Origin: Ancylothrix sp036704045
Lineage (GTDB): Bacteria > Cyanobacteriota > Cyanobacteriia > Cyanobacteriales > Oscillatoriaceae
NCBI GenBank assembly: GCA_036704045.1
Contig: DATNQM010000037.1
Coordinates: 186,001 to 250,000 of the forward strand
Direction of reading: 5' to 3'
Length of the DNA: 64,000 bases
Shown: positions 32,657 to 42,047 of the stretch, one piece after another
Numbering within the stretch: the stretch's first letter is position 1
Layout: every line of letters begins with the position of its first letter
The notes under the pieces: model-generated
The model's input: the letters and a program-made list of their open reading frames with translations, nothing else
What the model was told of the DNA's origin: nothing
Databases searched by the model: none
Translations under genes and position numbers: made by a program

Positions 32657-34258
32657 TTAATGATTTTTATTTAACAAAACTCCATCATTCCAACTCATCG
32701 GAATAGTTGCCAAAAAAGAAGATCCAGCCTCTTTATTTTTAGCGCTTTCCGCATCCAAAGCATTCACAACTTTATGATAAATATCCTCAGCTTGTTGTGG
32801 AGAATTGCCAATACTTGTTAACCCCAACTTGCCAAATTCCGACAAACAACCCATCAAATGAAACACCGTTCCTGTTTGTGTACTGCTATCAAAATGTAAC
32901 TCATGGGCAGCAATAATATCCATCAAATCATTTGGTAATAAACCTCGATAGCTATCTTTTTGTAAATTATCAGTTGCCATATAATACTTTTCTCGTCCTT
33001 GCTGACTATAAAAAAGGCCGGTGGCGCTTTCATAACGCCCATTTGTTAAAAATTTTAACGTCATAAACGGATGTGTTGTGCCGCCCTTTCTCAAATTAAT
33101 TTCTATCGCTTGAATATCCCATTTATTATCCTCTTTACGCACTGCAATAAAATCTACTCCAAACCTTTCTAAAGCCCCTTTTGCTGCTAAAACTTTCCCA
33201 ACTTGCACACCCAATTCTTGCAATTTTAAACGATAACTTTCATCAGCAGGAAACCGGCATCCCAAATAAACTTGACCATCTGGGCCCCCTAAAATTTGAT
33301 CATGGGTAGATAAAATTTCTACCTCTCCATTGGGGGCAATTCGTCCTTGGACACTCGGAGAACGCTTTTCTTCACCTTCAATAAACGCCTCAACAATAGC
33401 ACCTAGTTCAGGAATTTTGCTACTAAAATTATCCCAGGTTTCTCCTGTTGATTGAAACCTCAAAAATGGGAAAGAATCTCGAATAACTTGCACAGGATTT
33501 ATTGAATTTATATCACCCAAGGGCGTTAAATCTAAAATAGCATTTCCTTCTCCAGAAAAACCTTCATTAAGCTTAACAACCATCCGTTTTAAATGCGGTT
33601 CTTTTTGCCATAATTCCGCTGCTACTTCTGCCAAATCATCAGCATTTTTTACCAATTTGCTGCCATTTGGTAAAGGAATTCCGCACTCATTAAAAATTTC
33701 TCTGGAACCGCTTTTTGTTCCCCAATAAAGTAAATGTGGTGCGGCTGCTAATAAAGGAATATTTAAGGTTACAGATAAGGCTTCTTCTAAATGAGTAGAA
33801 TTATAACAAATCATAAAAGAACGGGCCGGTCGCAACGCTTGACGAATTCTTTCAATTAAGCGCGGACGTTCTAAAATTTTCTCAGATAAAGGTCTCGGAG
33901 AAGCATCATAAGTGCTTAGCAATAATAACCTTTCTCTGGCATGAGAAAAGGGAATTCCTGGCAATAACTGTAAATAATAATCAATTACACTAGGATGTAA
34001 AGGTTGAGAAGTAATATAAACCAAGCGCGTTTGAGGGTTTCTCAATCTAATTAACGAAAAAAGCAACCTTTCTTCATAATGATTTACTCCATCAATTTTC
34101 ATCATTTCTCGTTGATCTAAAGTTACAGAAGGAATAACTAAAATATCTGCATCACTACGGTCAAATAAATCAACTGTTTGCCATCTATCACGCAATTGAC
34201 TTTGTAAAGTTAAAAATTGCTGATGTTGTTTTTCTAAGTCTATAGGCTGTACTTTCAT
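32657..34258 (-). CDS. ATP-grasp protein, PGM1-related peptide ligase family
   Basis: 533 residues. The N-terminal domain (about 1-170) begins MKVQPIDLEKQHQQFLTL. The ATP-grasp part includes MVVKLNEGFSGEGNAILDL (about residues 224-242, glycine-rich loop), IVEAFIEGEEKRSPSVQGRIAP, ERFGVDFIAVRK and IQAIEINLRKGGTTHPFMTL (metal-binding E/N, about 380-399). Relatives are annotated as peptide ligase PGM1-related, after a ligase that joins an amino acid to a peptide in pheganomycin synthesis. A carboxylate-amine ligation is therefore expected; the substrates are unknown. DUF711 follows 5 bases later, and an oxoglutarate dioxygenase is convergent next door. Confidence 0.82.
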   Translation of the reverse strand: MKVQPIDLEKQHQQFLTLQSQLRDRWQTVDLFDRSDADILVIPSVTLDQREMMKIDGVNHYEERLLFSLIRLRNPQTRLVYITSQPLHPSVIDYYLQLLPGIPFSHARERLLLLSTYDASPRPLSEKILERPRLIERIRQALRPARSFMICYNSTHLEEALSVTLNIPLLAAAPHLLYWGTKSGSREIFNECGIPLPNGSKLVKNADDLAEVAAELWQKEPHLKRMVVKLNEGFSGEGNAILDLTPLGDINSINPVQVIRDSFPFLRFQSTGETWDNFSSKIPELGAIVEAFIEGEEKRSPSVQGRIAPNGEVEILSTHDQILGGPDGQVYLGCRFPADESYRLKLQELGVQVGKVLAAKGALERFGVDFIAVRKEDNKWDIQAIEINLRKGGTTHPFMTLKFLTNGRYESATGLFYSQQGREKYYMATDNLQKDSYRGLLPNDLMDIIAAHELHFDSSTQTGTVFHLMGCLSEFGKLGLTSIGNSPQQAEDIYHKVVNALDAESAKNKEAGSSFLATIPMSWNDGVLLNKNH

Positions 34259-34599
34259 ACGTTTATCTCTTTGAGAGAACCTTTAATTTTAATATTGTAC
34301 AAAAGTCTGTAACTTAACTGCTACAATCGTCACATTTAGAAACATTTATTTGATCGGATATTTACAATTTTTTTTGGAAAGTAATAACTCCTATTCCTCC
34401 GAAAAGGGAACCCAAGTATAAAAAATTAACCGAAGCCACAAAAAAGACCTATTAATACTCAAAGGACTATTTAAAACTCACAATAAAAGTCTAATATCAA
34501 ACTAAGTAAATAACCAAATAATTTATATTTATCCTACAAAAGTAGATTTGTAAATTGGTGATTCTTAATCAAATCAAACTACAGTATTTCTCATCAAAA
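34259..34599. other. Intergenic region, no gene seen
   Basis: 341 bases between the ATP-grasp gene (its promoter side) and the 3' end of the beta-propeller gene. AT-rich; no clear terminator or operator is visible. Confidence 0.4.
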
Positions 34600-36222
34600 T
34601 TAACCCAAAGTGTACATCCAACCATCCCGTCCACAAATACGCACAATACCATCCCAAATAACCGGCGTAGACTCAAACGAAACCCCAGGCTTAAAATGCT
34701 CAGCCTCCTCTACAATTACCTTTACATAATCACCCTTAGAATTGAGCACAGAATTTTTATCACCTTTCTTTCCTTCTTCATAAAAAATATTAAACAAATA
34801 AACCCCATTATAAGTCCCCGAAATCAACTTATTACCATCAGTAAAAATAGGCGTAGAAATAGAAGCACCAATTCGCTTTTTAAACACAATCAAAGGTGTA
34901 TCATACTCCCGATTTAATAAAGGGCCCTTAACCTTTTGACCCGTAATCATTTTTTGAGAACCAATATAAAGATAACCATCAATAGCATTTGTTGCAAACA
35001 AAGCCGGCTCATTTTCACTACGATATTCATCATTAATAGAAGCCGTACCAATCACACCACCTTGCCAATCAGAAAAACCCACATTTCCAGTTGGTAAAAA
35101 CCACTCTACACTATCCTCTGGTTTCTTTTGAGGATTTAACTTCAAAACCCCACCATTCCCCGGAATATATTGTTTTTCAATTGCACAAAACAACTTTTCA
35201 TCCTTAGAAATTACCACCGAACCATCAATATCAGACCCCGTATAAAAATCCCAAATAATCTTTTTTTCAGGAATACTAATCCCATAAATATGACCAGAAC
35301 CGGCCGCAAAATAAATCTTATCTTTAAGACGGGCCGGTGAAGACTCTGCCACCAAATTACCCCCATGACGGCTAATATCAGGCGTCTCATAAAGCTTCAC
35401 TTCCCCCAAAACCTTCGGCTGAATTAAACCCTCTTTCTTCTCAACCACATGAGTCGAACGATTCAAAAAATAACCAATTCCATTTTCCCCAGCATTAAAA
35501 ATCATATCCCCCAAATCAATAGCACTACTATCATTATCCCGACTATAACTATCAGTACGCCGAATATTTAACTTCCAAATTTCCTTACCCGTTCTAAAAG
35601 AAACCGCCCTAAAACTTGGCACCGGCCCCGCCATACCCACAGAATTTCTCACACCTAACCGGCTACCCTGTAACACCACAACTCGATTATCTTCTTTAGC
35701 CGTTTCATCAATATAAATAGTCGCCGTTCCCTTAATAATATCATCAAACTTATAGCGCCATACCACCTGATTTGTTTCCAAATCAATCTTCCTCAAACTA
35801 TGATCAAAAGCCCCAATAATTAAATACAACCTCCCTCGATCTTTCACCAAAGTAGGCTGTCCCGTCCACCCAGCACCACTCCACGTCAAAAACCCCCGAA
35901 AAGCCGTTACCCCACTTCCCAACTCAAAACGATTTAACTGCTTTAAACTTTTGGGAATACCCCGCCCATAAAACCGCCGTTGATCATTACCCAAAAAAGT
36001 CGGAACTAATAACTCCGTTTCTGCCTTAATTTCCCCTACAAAACTTTTAACTTGCTCACTTACCTTTTCCAACAAATTTTTATTGTCAACTCCATCAATA
36101 GCAATAACTTCTTCCTCACTTTGACCCACAAGTTCCAACTGTTTTAATAACACCGGCCCCATCGCACCAGCTAACATAAACTGCAAAAAATATTTATTAA
36201 AATTGCGTCTACTTAAAGTCAT
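34600..36222 (-). CDS. Tat-exported PQQ-like beta-propeller protein
   Basis: 540 residues. MTLSRRNFNKYFLQFMLAGA has the twin-arginine motif SRRNFNK and a hydrophobic stretch, so export in a folded state is expected. The rest consists of beta-propeller blades with PQQ-like motifs, for example KIDLETNQVVWRYKF, FRTGKEIWKLNIRR, PEKKIIWDFYTGSDIDGSVV and TPLIVFKKRIGASISTPIF. True quinoprotein cofactor residues (a Cys pair, calcium ligands) are not obvious, so it may be a binding or scaffold propeller rather than a dehydrogenase. Same strand as the ATP-grasp gene but separated by 341 bases. Confidence 0.82.
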   Translation of the reverse strand: MTLSRRNFNKYFLQFMLAGAMGPVLLKQLELVGQSEEEVIAIDGVDNKNLLEKVSEQVKSFVGEIKAETELLVPTFLGNDQRRFYGRGIPKSLKQLNRFELGSGVTAFRGFLTWSGAGWTGQPTLVKDRGRLYLIIGAFDHSLRKIDLETNQVVWRYKFDDIIKGTATIYIDETAKEDNRVVVLQGSRLGVRNSVGMAGPVPSFRAVSFRTGKEIWKLNIRRTDSYSRDNDSSAIDLGDMIFNAGENGIGYFLNRSTHVVEKKEGLIQPKVLGEVKLYETPDISRHGGNLVAESSPARLKDKIYFAAGSGHIYGISIPEKKIIWDFYTGSDIDGSVVISKDEKLFCAIEKQYIPGNGGVLKLNPQKKPEDSVEWFLPTGNVGFSDWQGGVIGTASINDEYRSENEPALFATNAIDGYLYIGSQKMITGQKVKGPLLNREYDTPLIVFKKRIGASISTPIFTDGNKLISGTYNGVYLFNIFYEEGKKGDKNSVLNSKGDYVKVIVEEAEHFKPGVSFESTPVIWDGIVRICGRDGWMYTLG

Positions 36223-36315
36223 AAATTTATAAAAATAGCTATACCCTCATCACCAAAATCTTAAAATGCCCACCACAACTTATTCTTAAAAAATAAATAA
36301 CAGTGGGCAATAAAA

Positions 36316-37674
36316 TCATAATTTAAACTCTTCAACTACCTGATCAAGCGCCACCGCATGAGAAGCCTTAAACAACAAACAATCCCCCTCAGAAACAAAC
36401 GATTTTAACCGAGATAACAAAGCTGATTTAGCCTCCGGGCCGGTGTTAACAAATACCTCCACAACCGGCACACCAACAGCACCCCTAGCCATCGCATTTG
36501 CCTCCGCCTCATCAGCCAAAATAAACAAAGCATCCAAATTTAAATTCTTCACCGTTTCCCCAATTTGTTCGTGAAAAACCAACGAACAATCCCCCAACTC
36601 ACGCATCGTACCCAACACCGCAATATGCCTTTTTGCAGAAGTTTCAGCCAGCAAATATAAAGCCGCCTTCATCGACTCCAAACCAGCATTATAACTCTCA
36701 TCCAAAATCACCACATCCCCAGGCAAATCATAACGCTTTGCCCGACCTTCCGGCAAAACCACCGGCACTCCTTTTTCCAAACCTTCCCAACCTATTCCTA
36801 ACACCTTCGCCACCGCCAAAGCCGCCAAATAATTACAAGCATTATGCCGGCCGGCCAACGGCAAAACAAACTCTCTCTCCTCAACCTTCAACTTTTCGCC
36901 ATCAACTATTGAACCTTTGACATCACCTCCATCCAAACCATAACTAACCGTTTTTCCCTGCCAAACCGTAGCCGCCGTCGCCATCAAAAGCTCATTATCC
37001 TGATTTAAAATCGCCGTACTAGTAGAAGGCATTTCTGCCAATAACTCACACTTAGCCTTAGCAATTGCCTCCACCGAACCCAACAACCCAATATGTGCCG
37101 TACCAACATTAGTAATCACCCCAATAGTTGGTTCAGCAATTTCTGCTAATTCCGCAATTTGACCCGGCCCCCGCATTGCCATTTCCACTACGGCAAAAGA
37201 ATGCTCACTAGACAACTCTAATAAAGTTTTCGGCACCCCAATTTCATTATTAAAATTTTGCTGAGTTTTTAACACCTTGCCCTGAGTTTCAAGAACCGCA
37301 GAAATTAATTCCTTAGTTGTCGTTTTGCCAAAAGACCCCGTAACCGCAATCACCGGCACAGAAAACTGTCGCCGCCACCACTTCGCAATAGCCTGATAAG
37401 CTTTCAAAGAATCCTTAACCACAAACTGCGGAATTTTCACCGGCAACTCATACTCAACAATCACCGCCACAGCACCTTTAGAAACCGCCGCCGGCACAAA
37501 AGCATGACCATCAAAATTTTCGCCCCGCAAAGCCAAAAACACCTCCCCCGCACTTAGACTGCGCGTATCCGTACAAATTCCGGTGGCCCTAATTTCTGCA
37601 AAATCACCCACATCAATTGCCGGTGTTAAATCAAGAACAGCGCTTAATTGACCAAGAGTAGCGGAAAAAGTCAT
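36316..37674 (-). CDS. murF: UDP-N-acetylmuramoyl-tripeptide--D-alanyl-D-alanine ligase
   Basis: About 452 residues. The N-terminal domain has DFAEIRATGICTDTRSLSAGEVFLALRGENFDGHAF. The central ATPase domain has VTGSFGKTTTKELISAVL (about residues 115-132), and ENFNNEIGVPKTLLEL appears as QNFNNEIG, typical of MurF. ITNVGTAHIGLLGS follows, with the Mur-specific His. The C-terminal part has VILDESYNAGLESMKAAL and VLGTMRELGD. It adds D-Ala-D-Ala to the peptidoglycan precursor in the cytoplasm. The ATG at 37674 (MTFSATLGQLSAVL) is chosen over an upstream one at 37725, as the first folded strand begins there. Confidence 0.95.
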   Translation of the reverse strand: MTFSATLGQLSAVLDLTPAIDVGDFAEIRATGICTDTRSLSAGEVFLALRGENFDGHAFVPAAVSKGAVAVIVEYELPVKIPQFVVKDSLKAYQAIAKWWRRQFSVPVIAVTGSFGKTTTKELISAVLETQGKVLKTQQNFNNEIGVPKTLLELSSEHSFAVVEMAMRGPGQIAELAEIAEPTIGVITNVGTAHIGLLGSVEAIAKAKCELLAEMPSTSTAILNQDNELLMATAATVWQGKTVSYGLDGGDVKGSIVDGEKLKVEEREFVLPLAGRHNACNYLAALAVAKVLGIGWEGLEKGVPVVLPEGRAKRYDLPGDVVILDESYNAGLESMKAALYLLAETSAKRHIAVLGTMRELGDCSLVFHEQIGETVKNLNLDALFILADEAEANAMARGAVGVPVVEVFVNTGPEAKSALLSRLKSFVSEGDCLLFKASHAVALDQVVEEFKL

Positions 37675-38597
37675 ATCAGTTTGATAGCAATAAGTGACAA
37701 TTAGCTTTTTAGGTTTAAGGCCCAAAACTTAACTAATTTTAAGCAAATCGAGCCTAAAATTTAACTCAATCGAGTTATCAAACCGATTTTATCTCATAAA
37801 CTCCTCCACCATTCCCAAGCTTTTCAAATTTAAATTTCCAATCCCACTAGCATCTCTACAGCTACCAGCCCGAAACTAACCACCAATTACCTTACTTATC
37901 TCTACCCTTATAAAAACTCCTCAAAGCTTTACCATACGGGATTTCACAGAATACTAACTCAAAGGCCCGAAAAAATTTACCAGAAATGTATAAATCAACG
38001 CCTTATCTTTACCGATTCTTCACCTAAAGCTTTGAAACCAAGTGTAAATTAGAAAGTGTAACCAAACAAACACCGCTAAACTCCGTAGAAAATTAATCAA
38101 CCCTAGTCATCAGTTTTTGTGCTTTCAGTCCAACAACTAAGCTTTAAAAGCTGATAGCAAATTAGTATCTAGGGTTAATCAAAAACCAAGTAAACGGATC
38201 TAACACAAACAAACTAAAAACTTAAAGTATAAAAAGATACAACCACTTTCCTAAAAACACCGTGATTCTACATAGAGGTTAAAACATCAATAAAACAACC
38301 ATTCACCCAAAACCCATCTACTTCCAGTATGCCAATACGATATGTTAATCAAACTAATTTTGTCCCCATTATTTCTAAAATACCTAAACATTTCACCCAA
38401 ATTTATCCCATAAAACAAACAAATAACAGCCAATAAAACATAAGGAGAAAAAAACCATCATTTATCCGTTAAAAACTAAAAAATATCCTCCAAAAATACG
38501 CCATACTACTCGCAAAATTTTGTAAATAGCCACTCGAATTTAACAGAGGAGGCATCCACCCAAACCCAAACGCTCATCGGGAAGTGAAGAGGAACAA
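37675..38597. other. Long non-coding stretch upstream of an unknown gene
   Basis: 923 bases between divergent murF and the gene at 38598 (872 if murF starts at 37725). No open frame of note. It is A/C-rich on the plus strand. AGCTTTAAAAGCT near 38143 is a small palindrome. AGGAG-type sequences near 38545 and 38590 (GAGGAACAAATG) provide the ribosome-binding site. Divergent promoters are expected; a long leader or small RNA is possible but not supported by anything I recognise. Confidence 0.45.
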
Positions 38598-39881
38598 ATG
38601 CAAACCTTATTAGACCAATCCCATAGACACAGTAACAATCCTGACGAGCAAATTATTTATAATCATTTGCTCTCCTGTGTAGAAACAGAAACACCAGGAC
38701 AACTCATAGAACGATTCCGTACCTTATTTTTTGAACCTTGGAGCTACCCCGACCGCTCCATAGCAGCCGCCGTCGAAAAACTTGCAGCCTCAAAACAAGC
38801 CGACCAAGAATTCAAATTTTTACTAAATCGTTCTTGCCACATTTTAATTAACCGCTGGCAAATGCAAACACAACTGCATTCAGCCATCCCCCAACTAATA
38901 GAACTATTTGAAGGTAACAGCAGCAACAGCAACCTCTACTCCTTCCATCCCAGAGGAACAAGAAGACTCCACGAACTCGTACATCTGTTCACCAAAACTG
39001 AACACTACCTAACACTGCGCCGCCTCGTTCAAGTTATCAGCCAATCCCCAGAAAATACAAATGTCTCAGAAACCAAACCCCTTGGTAGCTTAATTCGTCG
39101 GTATCCGTATTTATACGAACACTGCCTCCTCAGCGAAGGCAGCAGCTACGAACATCAACAAATTGTCCGCAAAGTTCAAACCACCCGCCAAAAGCAATTT
39201 GAAATCAACTTATCTCAATATGTAACCTATCAAGTTCGGCGCTCTCAACTAGCCCGCAAAGGAGATATAAACACAACAAAATTAATCCAACCAGTCAACA
39301 ATCCCACCCTATTGAGTGACAGAGAACTTTACGGTGCATTAAAACAATTTGTCGGTAAAGTAGAAGGCTCTTCTACCTACCGTGATTTAGCCCAAAGCTT
39401 CCTCACCCATACAAGCCAAACCCGCAGTTACGGCGCTTTCAAAGACGAACTTTTCGACTACCTCCGAACCTCCATTGATTCGGGCTACGGTAAACGCCAA
39501 TTTAATGACCGGCTTTATAAACAACTTAGCAACACCCTACCCCAAAGCGATAACCAAAAACTCAGCGATTTCTTAATCGTAAGAACCTGTAGTCAACTAC
39601 TTAACTTTTTAATCGTTGAAAGTTCTCAAAGACCAAACCACTTTATATTAATCGACTTAGTTTCCAACATTGGCCCCACTCAAACGACCGGCCTACTCCT
39701 CAAAATAGTCCTCGTCTGTCGCAAAGTTAAACCCTACCTAGAACGTCGCTTTGCCATTTTATTTAACCACTACGAGTCCTCAACCCGCGAGGCCGTCCAC
39801 TGGTTAGTTAAATCCCTAGAAAACGCCAACATCGCCCTTAGTACCAACTTTGGCGCAGTTGATCTTTCCTTTATTCGCTAA
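38598..39881 (+). CDS. Conserved-looking hypothetical protein, helical
   Basis: 427 residues, predominantly helical, no membrane segment, no recognised domain. Features: an opening QTLLDQSHRHSNNPDEQIIYNHLLSCVETE, a basic central region QVRRSQLARKGDINTTKLIQPVNNPTLL, and a C-terminal segment FILIDLVSNIGPTQTTGLLLKIVLVCRKVKPYLERRFAILFNHYESS that is hydrophobic enough for a buried helix pair. GAGGAACAAATG gives a good ribosome-binding site. The very long upstream region suggests special regulation. The pattern is that of a soluble regulatory or structural protein; function unknown. Confidence 0.75.
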   Translation: MQTLLDQSHRHSNNPDEQIIYNHLLSCVETETPGQLIERFRTLFFEPWSYPDRSIAAAVEKLAASKQADQEFKFLLNRSCHILINRWQMQTQLHSAIPQLIELFEGNSSNSNLYSFHPRGTRRLHELVHLFTKTEHYLTLRRLVQVISQSPENTNVSETKPLGSLIRRYPYLYEHCLLSEGSSYEHQQIVRKVQTTRQKQFEINLSQYVTYQVRRSQLARKGDINTTKLIQPVNNPTLLSDRELYGALKQFVGKVEGSSTYRDLAQSFLTHTSQTRSYGAFKDELFDYLRTSIDSGYGKRQFNDRLYKQLSNTLPQSDNQKLSDFLIVRTCSQLLNFLIVESSQRPNHFILIDLVSNIGPTQTTGLLLKIVLVCRKVKPYLERRFAILFNHYESSTREAVHWLVKSLENANIALSTNFGAVDLSFIR

Positions 39882-40137
39882 AACCGGCTCCTTTATTGAG
39901 GGCCGAGTTCTTTTGCTTATCCTATAGGTTTTTTCTATTCTATAAACAATCATTATCAAATTCCAACAAATAATCAACTCTTTTGCCAATGGTGGCTTTA
40001 TGTTAATCTAGTTTTCAGTCTAAAATTCTGTTAATCCATCGAGCGCATGGCTAACGCCACGCAACCTCTAGCGGACATCAACAGCAAAATAATCAAAAGC
40101 AAACAACCACTTTACCTCTCATTTCCAAGGAGTAAGA

Positions 40138-40317
40138 ATGAGCCAAGTTGTAGTAGGAGAAAACGAAGGAATTGACTCGGCTTTGCGCCGATTTAAACGG
40201 CAAGTTTCCCGCGCAGGCATCCTCGCTGATGTAAAAAACCGCCGCCACTTTGAAACTCCCCTCGAAAAGCGCAAGCGCAAAGCAAGTGCCGCTCGCCGGA
40301 AAAGACGTTTCCACTAA
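40138..40317 (+). CDS. rpsU: 30S ribosomal protein S21
   Basis: 59 residues (MSQVVVGENEGIDSALRRF... ending RRKRRFH), basic, with the conserved S21 core FKRQVSRAGILADVKNRRHFETP. S21 is a late-assembling small-subunit protein near the mRNA platform. The ATG at 40138 is preceded by CCAAGGAG. The C-terminal tail is rich in Lys/Arg. A strong terminator lies 84 bases after the stop. As in other cyanobacteria it is a short, free-standing gene. Confidence 0.96.
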   Translation: MSQVVVGENEGIDSALRRFKRQVSRAGILADVKNRRHFETPLEKRKRKASAARRKRRFH

Positions 40318-40400
40318 AAATATATTAATCTAAACTGCCGGTTTTTAGCTTCAAACGTTTGATCTTCGGTAGTTTTTAAGATTTTTAAATATTTCCGATC

Positions 40401-40445
40401 CAAGCGGGTTTTGCACAAGAATGGCAAAATCCGCTTGTGTTTTAT
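40401..40445 (+). terminator. Intrinsic terminator of rpsU
   Basis: CAAGCGGGTTTTGC (40401-40414) pairs with GCAAAATCCGCTTG (40424-40437) apart from one G-U pair, 9-base loop, then TGTTTTATAAG. Strong. Confidence 0.85.
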
Positions 40446-40566
40446 AAGAGGCTATTTTTTGACAATTAAAAGCCTTTGCTGCTAAGGGCCGACGTTAAAC
40501 GCCTGGCGAAATTCGATAGGATTACAATATGAATCTAAAATCCTGCTGTTTGTGGGAGGTTAAAAC

Positions 40567-41985
40567 TTGACATCCGATTTCAAATTCAACCCCCAATTAC
40601 CCTTAAATAACACCGGCGACCTCGACAGCGCCATTGATAGCGTTTCAGAAATTCAAGCAGAACTTAACTACAAACAAGCAAAAGACTCCCTACGGGAATT
40701 GGTGACAAAACTTGACCTCTCTGCGGCGGAAAAAGCCGGTTTAGAAACAGAAATTCAAGCCTTAGAAACAACTCTCGACAAACTCAACCGCCAACAAGTT
40801 CAAATTGCTGTTTTTGGCATGGTAGGAAGGGGAAAATCATCTCTTCTTAACGCTTTACTCGGTCAAGAAATTTTTGCCACCGGCCCCATTCACGGGGTCA
40901 CAACTAATGCACAAGCAGGTCAATGGAATGTTAATAATAATCCCCAATCTGCGGTTACTTATCGTCTTTCTCAAATAGAACTTATCGATACTCCTGGTAT
41001 TGATGAAGTGGACGGAGAAACCCGCGAAATTTTGGCAAGAGAAGTAGCAGGAAAAGCCGATTTAATTATCTTTGTAGTGGCCGGTGATATAACCAAAGTC
41101 GAATATCAAGCTCTTTCGCAATTGCGGGAGGCCGGTAAACCAATGATTTTAGTATTTAATAAAATTGACCAATATCCTGAAGCCGACCGGCTTGCCATTT
41201 ATCAAAAAATCCGCGATGAAAGAGTCCGCGAATTATTATCTCCTGATGAAATTGTCATGGCTGCTGCTTCTCCCTTGCTTGCCGAAATGGTAAAAAGGTC
41301 TGATGGTAGTAGGGGAGTAAAATTAACACGATCTAGCCCTCAAATTGAGGAATTAAAATTAAAAATATTAGAAATTTTAGACCGGGAGGGTAAATCTTTA
41401 GTAGCCCTTAATTCCATGCTTTTTGCCGGCGAAGTCAATGAACAAATTATCCAAAGAAAACTCACACTCCGCGAAGAAACTGCCAATAAAATTATCTGGA
41501 ATTGTGTTATTACCAAAGCAGTTGCTATTGCCCTGAATCCCATTACTGCGGCTGATTTATTCAGCGGAGCAATAATTGATGTAGCAATGATCTTGACATT
41601 ATCTAAACTTTATGGTTTAGAAATGACCCGCACCGGCGCACTAAATTTATTACAAAGAATTGCCTTAAGTATGGGTGGTTTAACAGTAACAGATTTAATT
41701 ACAACTTTAGGATTATCTTCTTTAAAAAGCTTATTAGGAATTGCTACACCGGCCACTGGGGGGCTGGCTTTAGGGCCCTATCTTTCCGTCGCTATTACCC
41801 AAGCGGGGGTTGCTGGTGTATCAACTTATGCCATTGGTCAAGTCACAAAAACTTATCTTGCTAATGGAGCTTCTTGGGGCCCAGATGGCCCGAAAGCCGT
41901 CGTTAGTCGAATTTTATTAACATTAGATGAAACATCTATTATCGGCCGAATAAAAGATGAATTGTGGCAAAAATTGAAAATGTAA
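40567..41985 (+). CDS. GTPase of the Era/EngA-like, membrane-associated cyanobacterial type
   Basis: 472 residues. After an N-terminal helical part (about 1-75), the G domain shows FGMVGRGKSSLLNALLG (P-loop, about residues 84-100), THGVTTNA, LIDTPGIDEVDGE (G3, about 140-152) and LVFNKIDQYP (G4, about 195-204). From about 310, hydrophobic segments (IAVALNPITAADLFSGAIIDVAMIL, LLGIATPATGGLALGPYLSVAI) resemble the DUF697 membrane-proximal domain. Start TTG at 40567, preceded by GGGAGG. Small GTPases with this tail probably act at the membrane (inference). Confidence 0.85.
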   Translation: MTSDFKFNPQLPLNNTGDLDSAIDSVSEIQAELNYKQAKDSLRELVTKLDLSAAEKAGLETEIQALETTLDKLNRQQVQIAVFGMVGRGKSSLLNALLGQEIFATGPIHGVTTNAQAGQWNVNNNPQSAVTYRLSQIELIDTPGIDEVDGETREILAREVAGKADLIIFVVAGDITKVEYQALSQLREAGKPMILVFNKIDQYPEADRLAIYQKIRDERVRELLSPDEIVMAAASPLLAEMVKRSDGSRGVKLTRSSPQIEELKLKILEILDREGKSLVALNSMLFAGEVNEQIIQRKLTLREETANKIIWNCVITKAVAIALNPITAADLFSGAIIDVAMILTLSKLYGLEMTRTGALNLLQRIALSMGGLTVTDLITTLGLSSLKSLLGIATPATGGLALGPYLSVAITQAGVAGVSTYAIGQVTKTYLANGASWGPDGPKAVVSRILLTLDETSIIGRIKDELWQKLKM

Positions 41986-41992
41986 ATTGATG

Positions 41993-42040
41993 AACCGCAG
42001 ATAAAAATAGCCGATATTCTATCTACCTTTATCTGCGGTT
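41993..42040. terminator. Bidirectional intrinsic terminator
   Basis: AACCGCAGATAAA (41993-42005) and TTTATCTGCGGTT (42028-42040) form a perfect 13-bp stem between convergent genes; the plus strand continues in AAAAAA and the minus strand in a T-rich sequence. Confidence 0.75.
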
Positions 42041-42047
42041 AAAAAAC

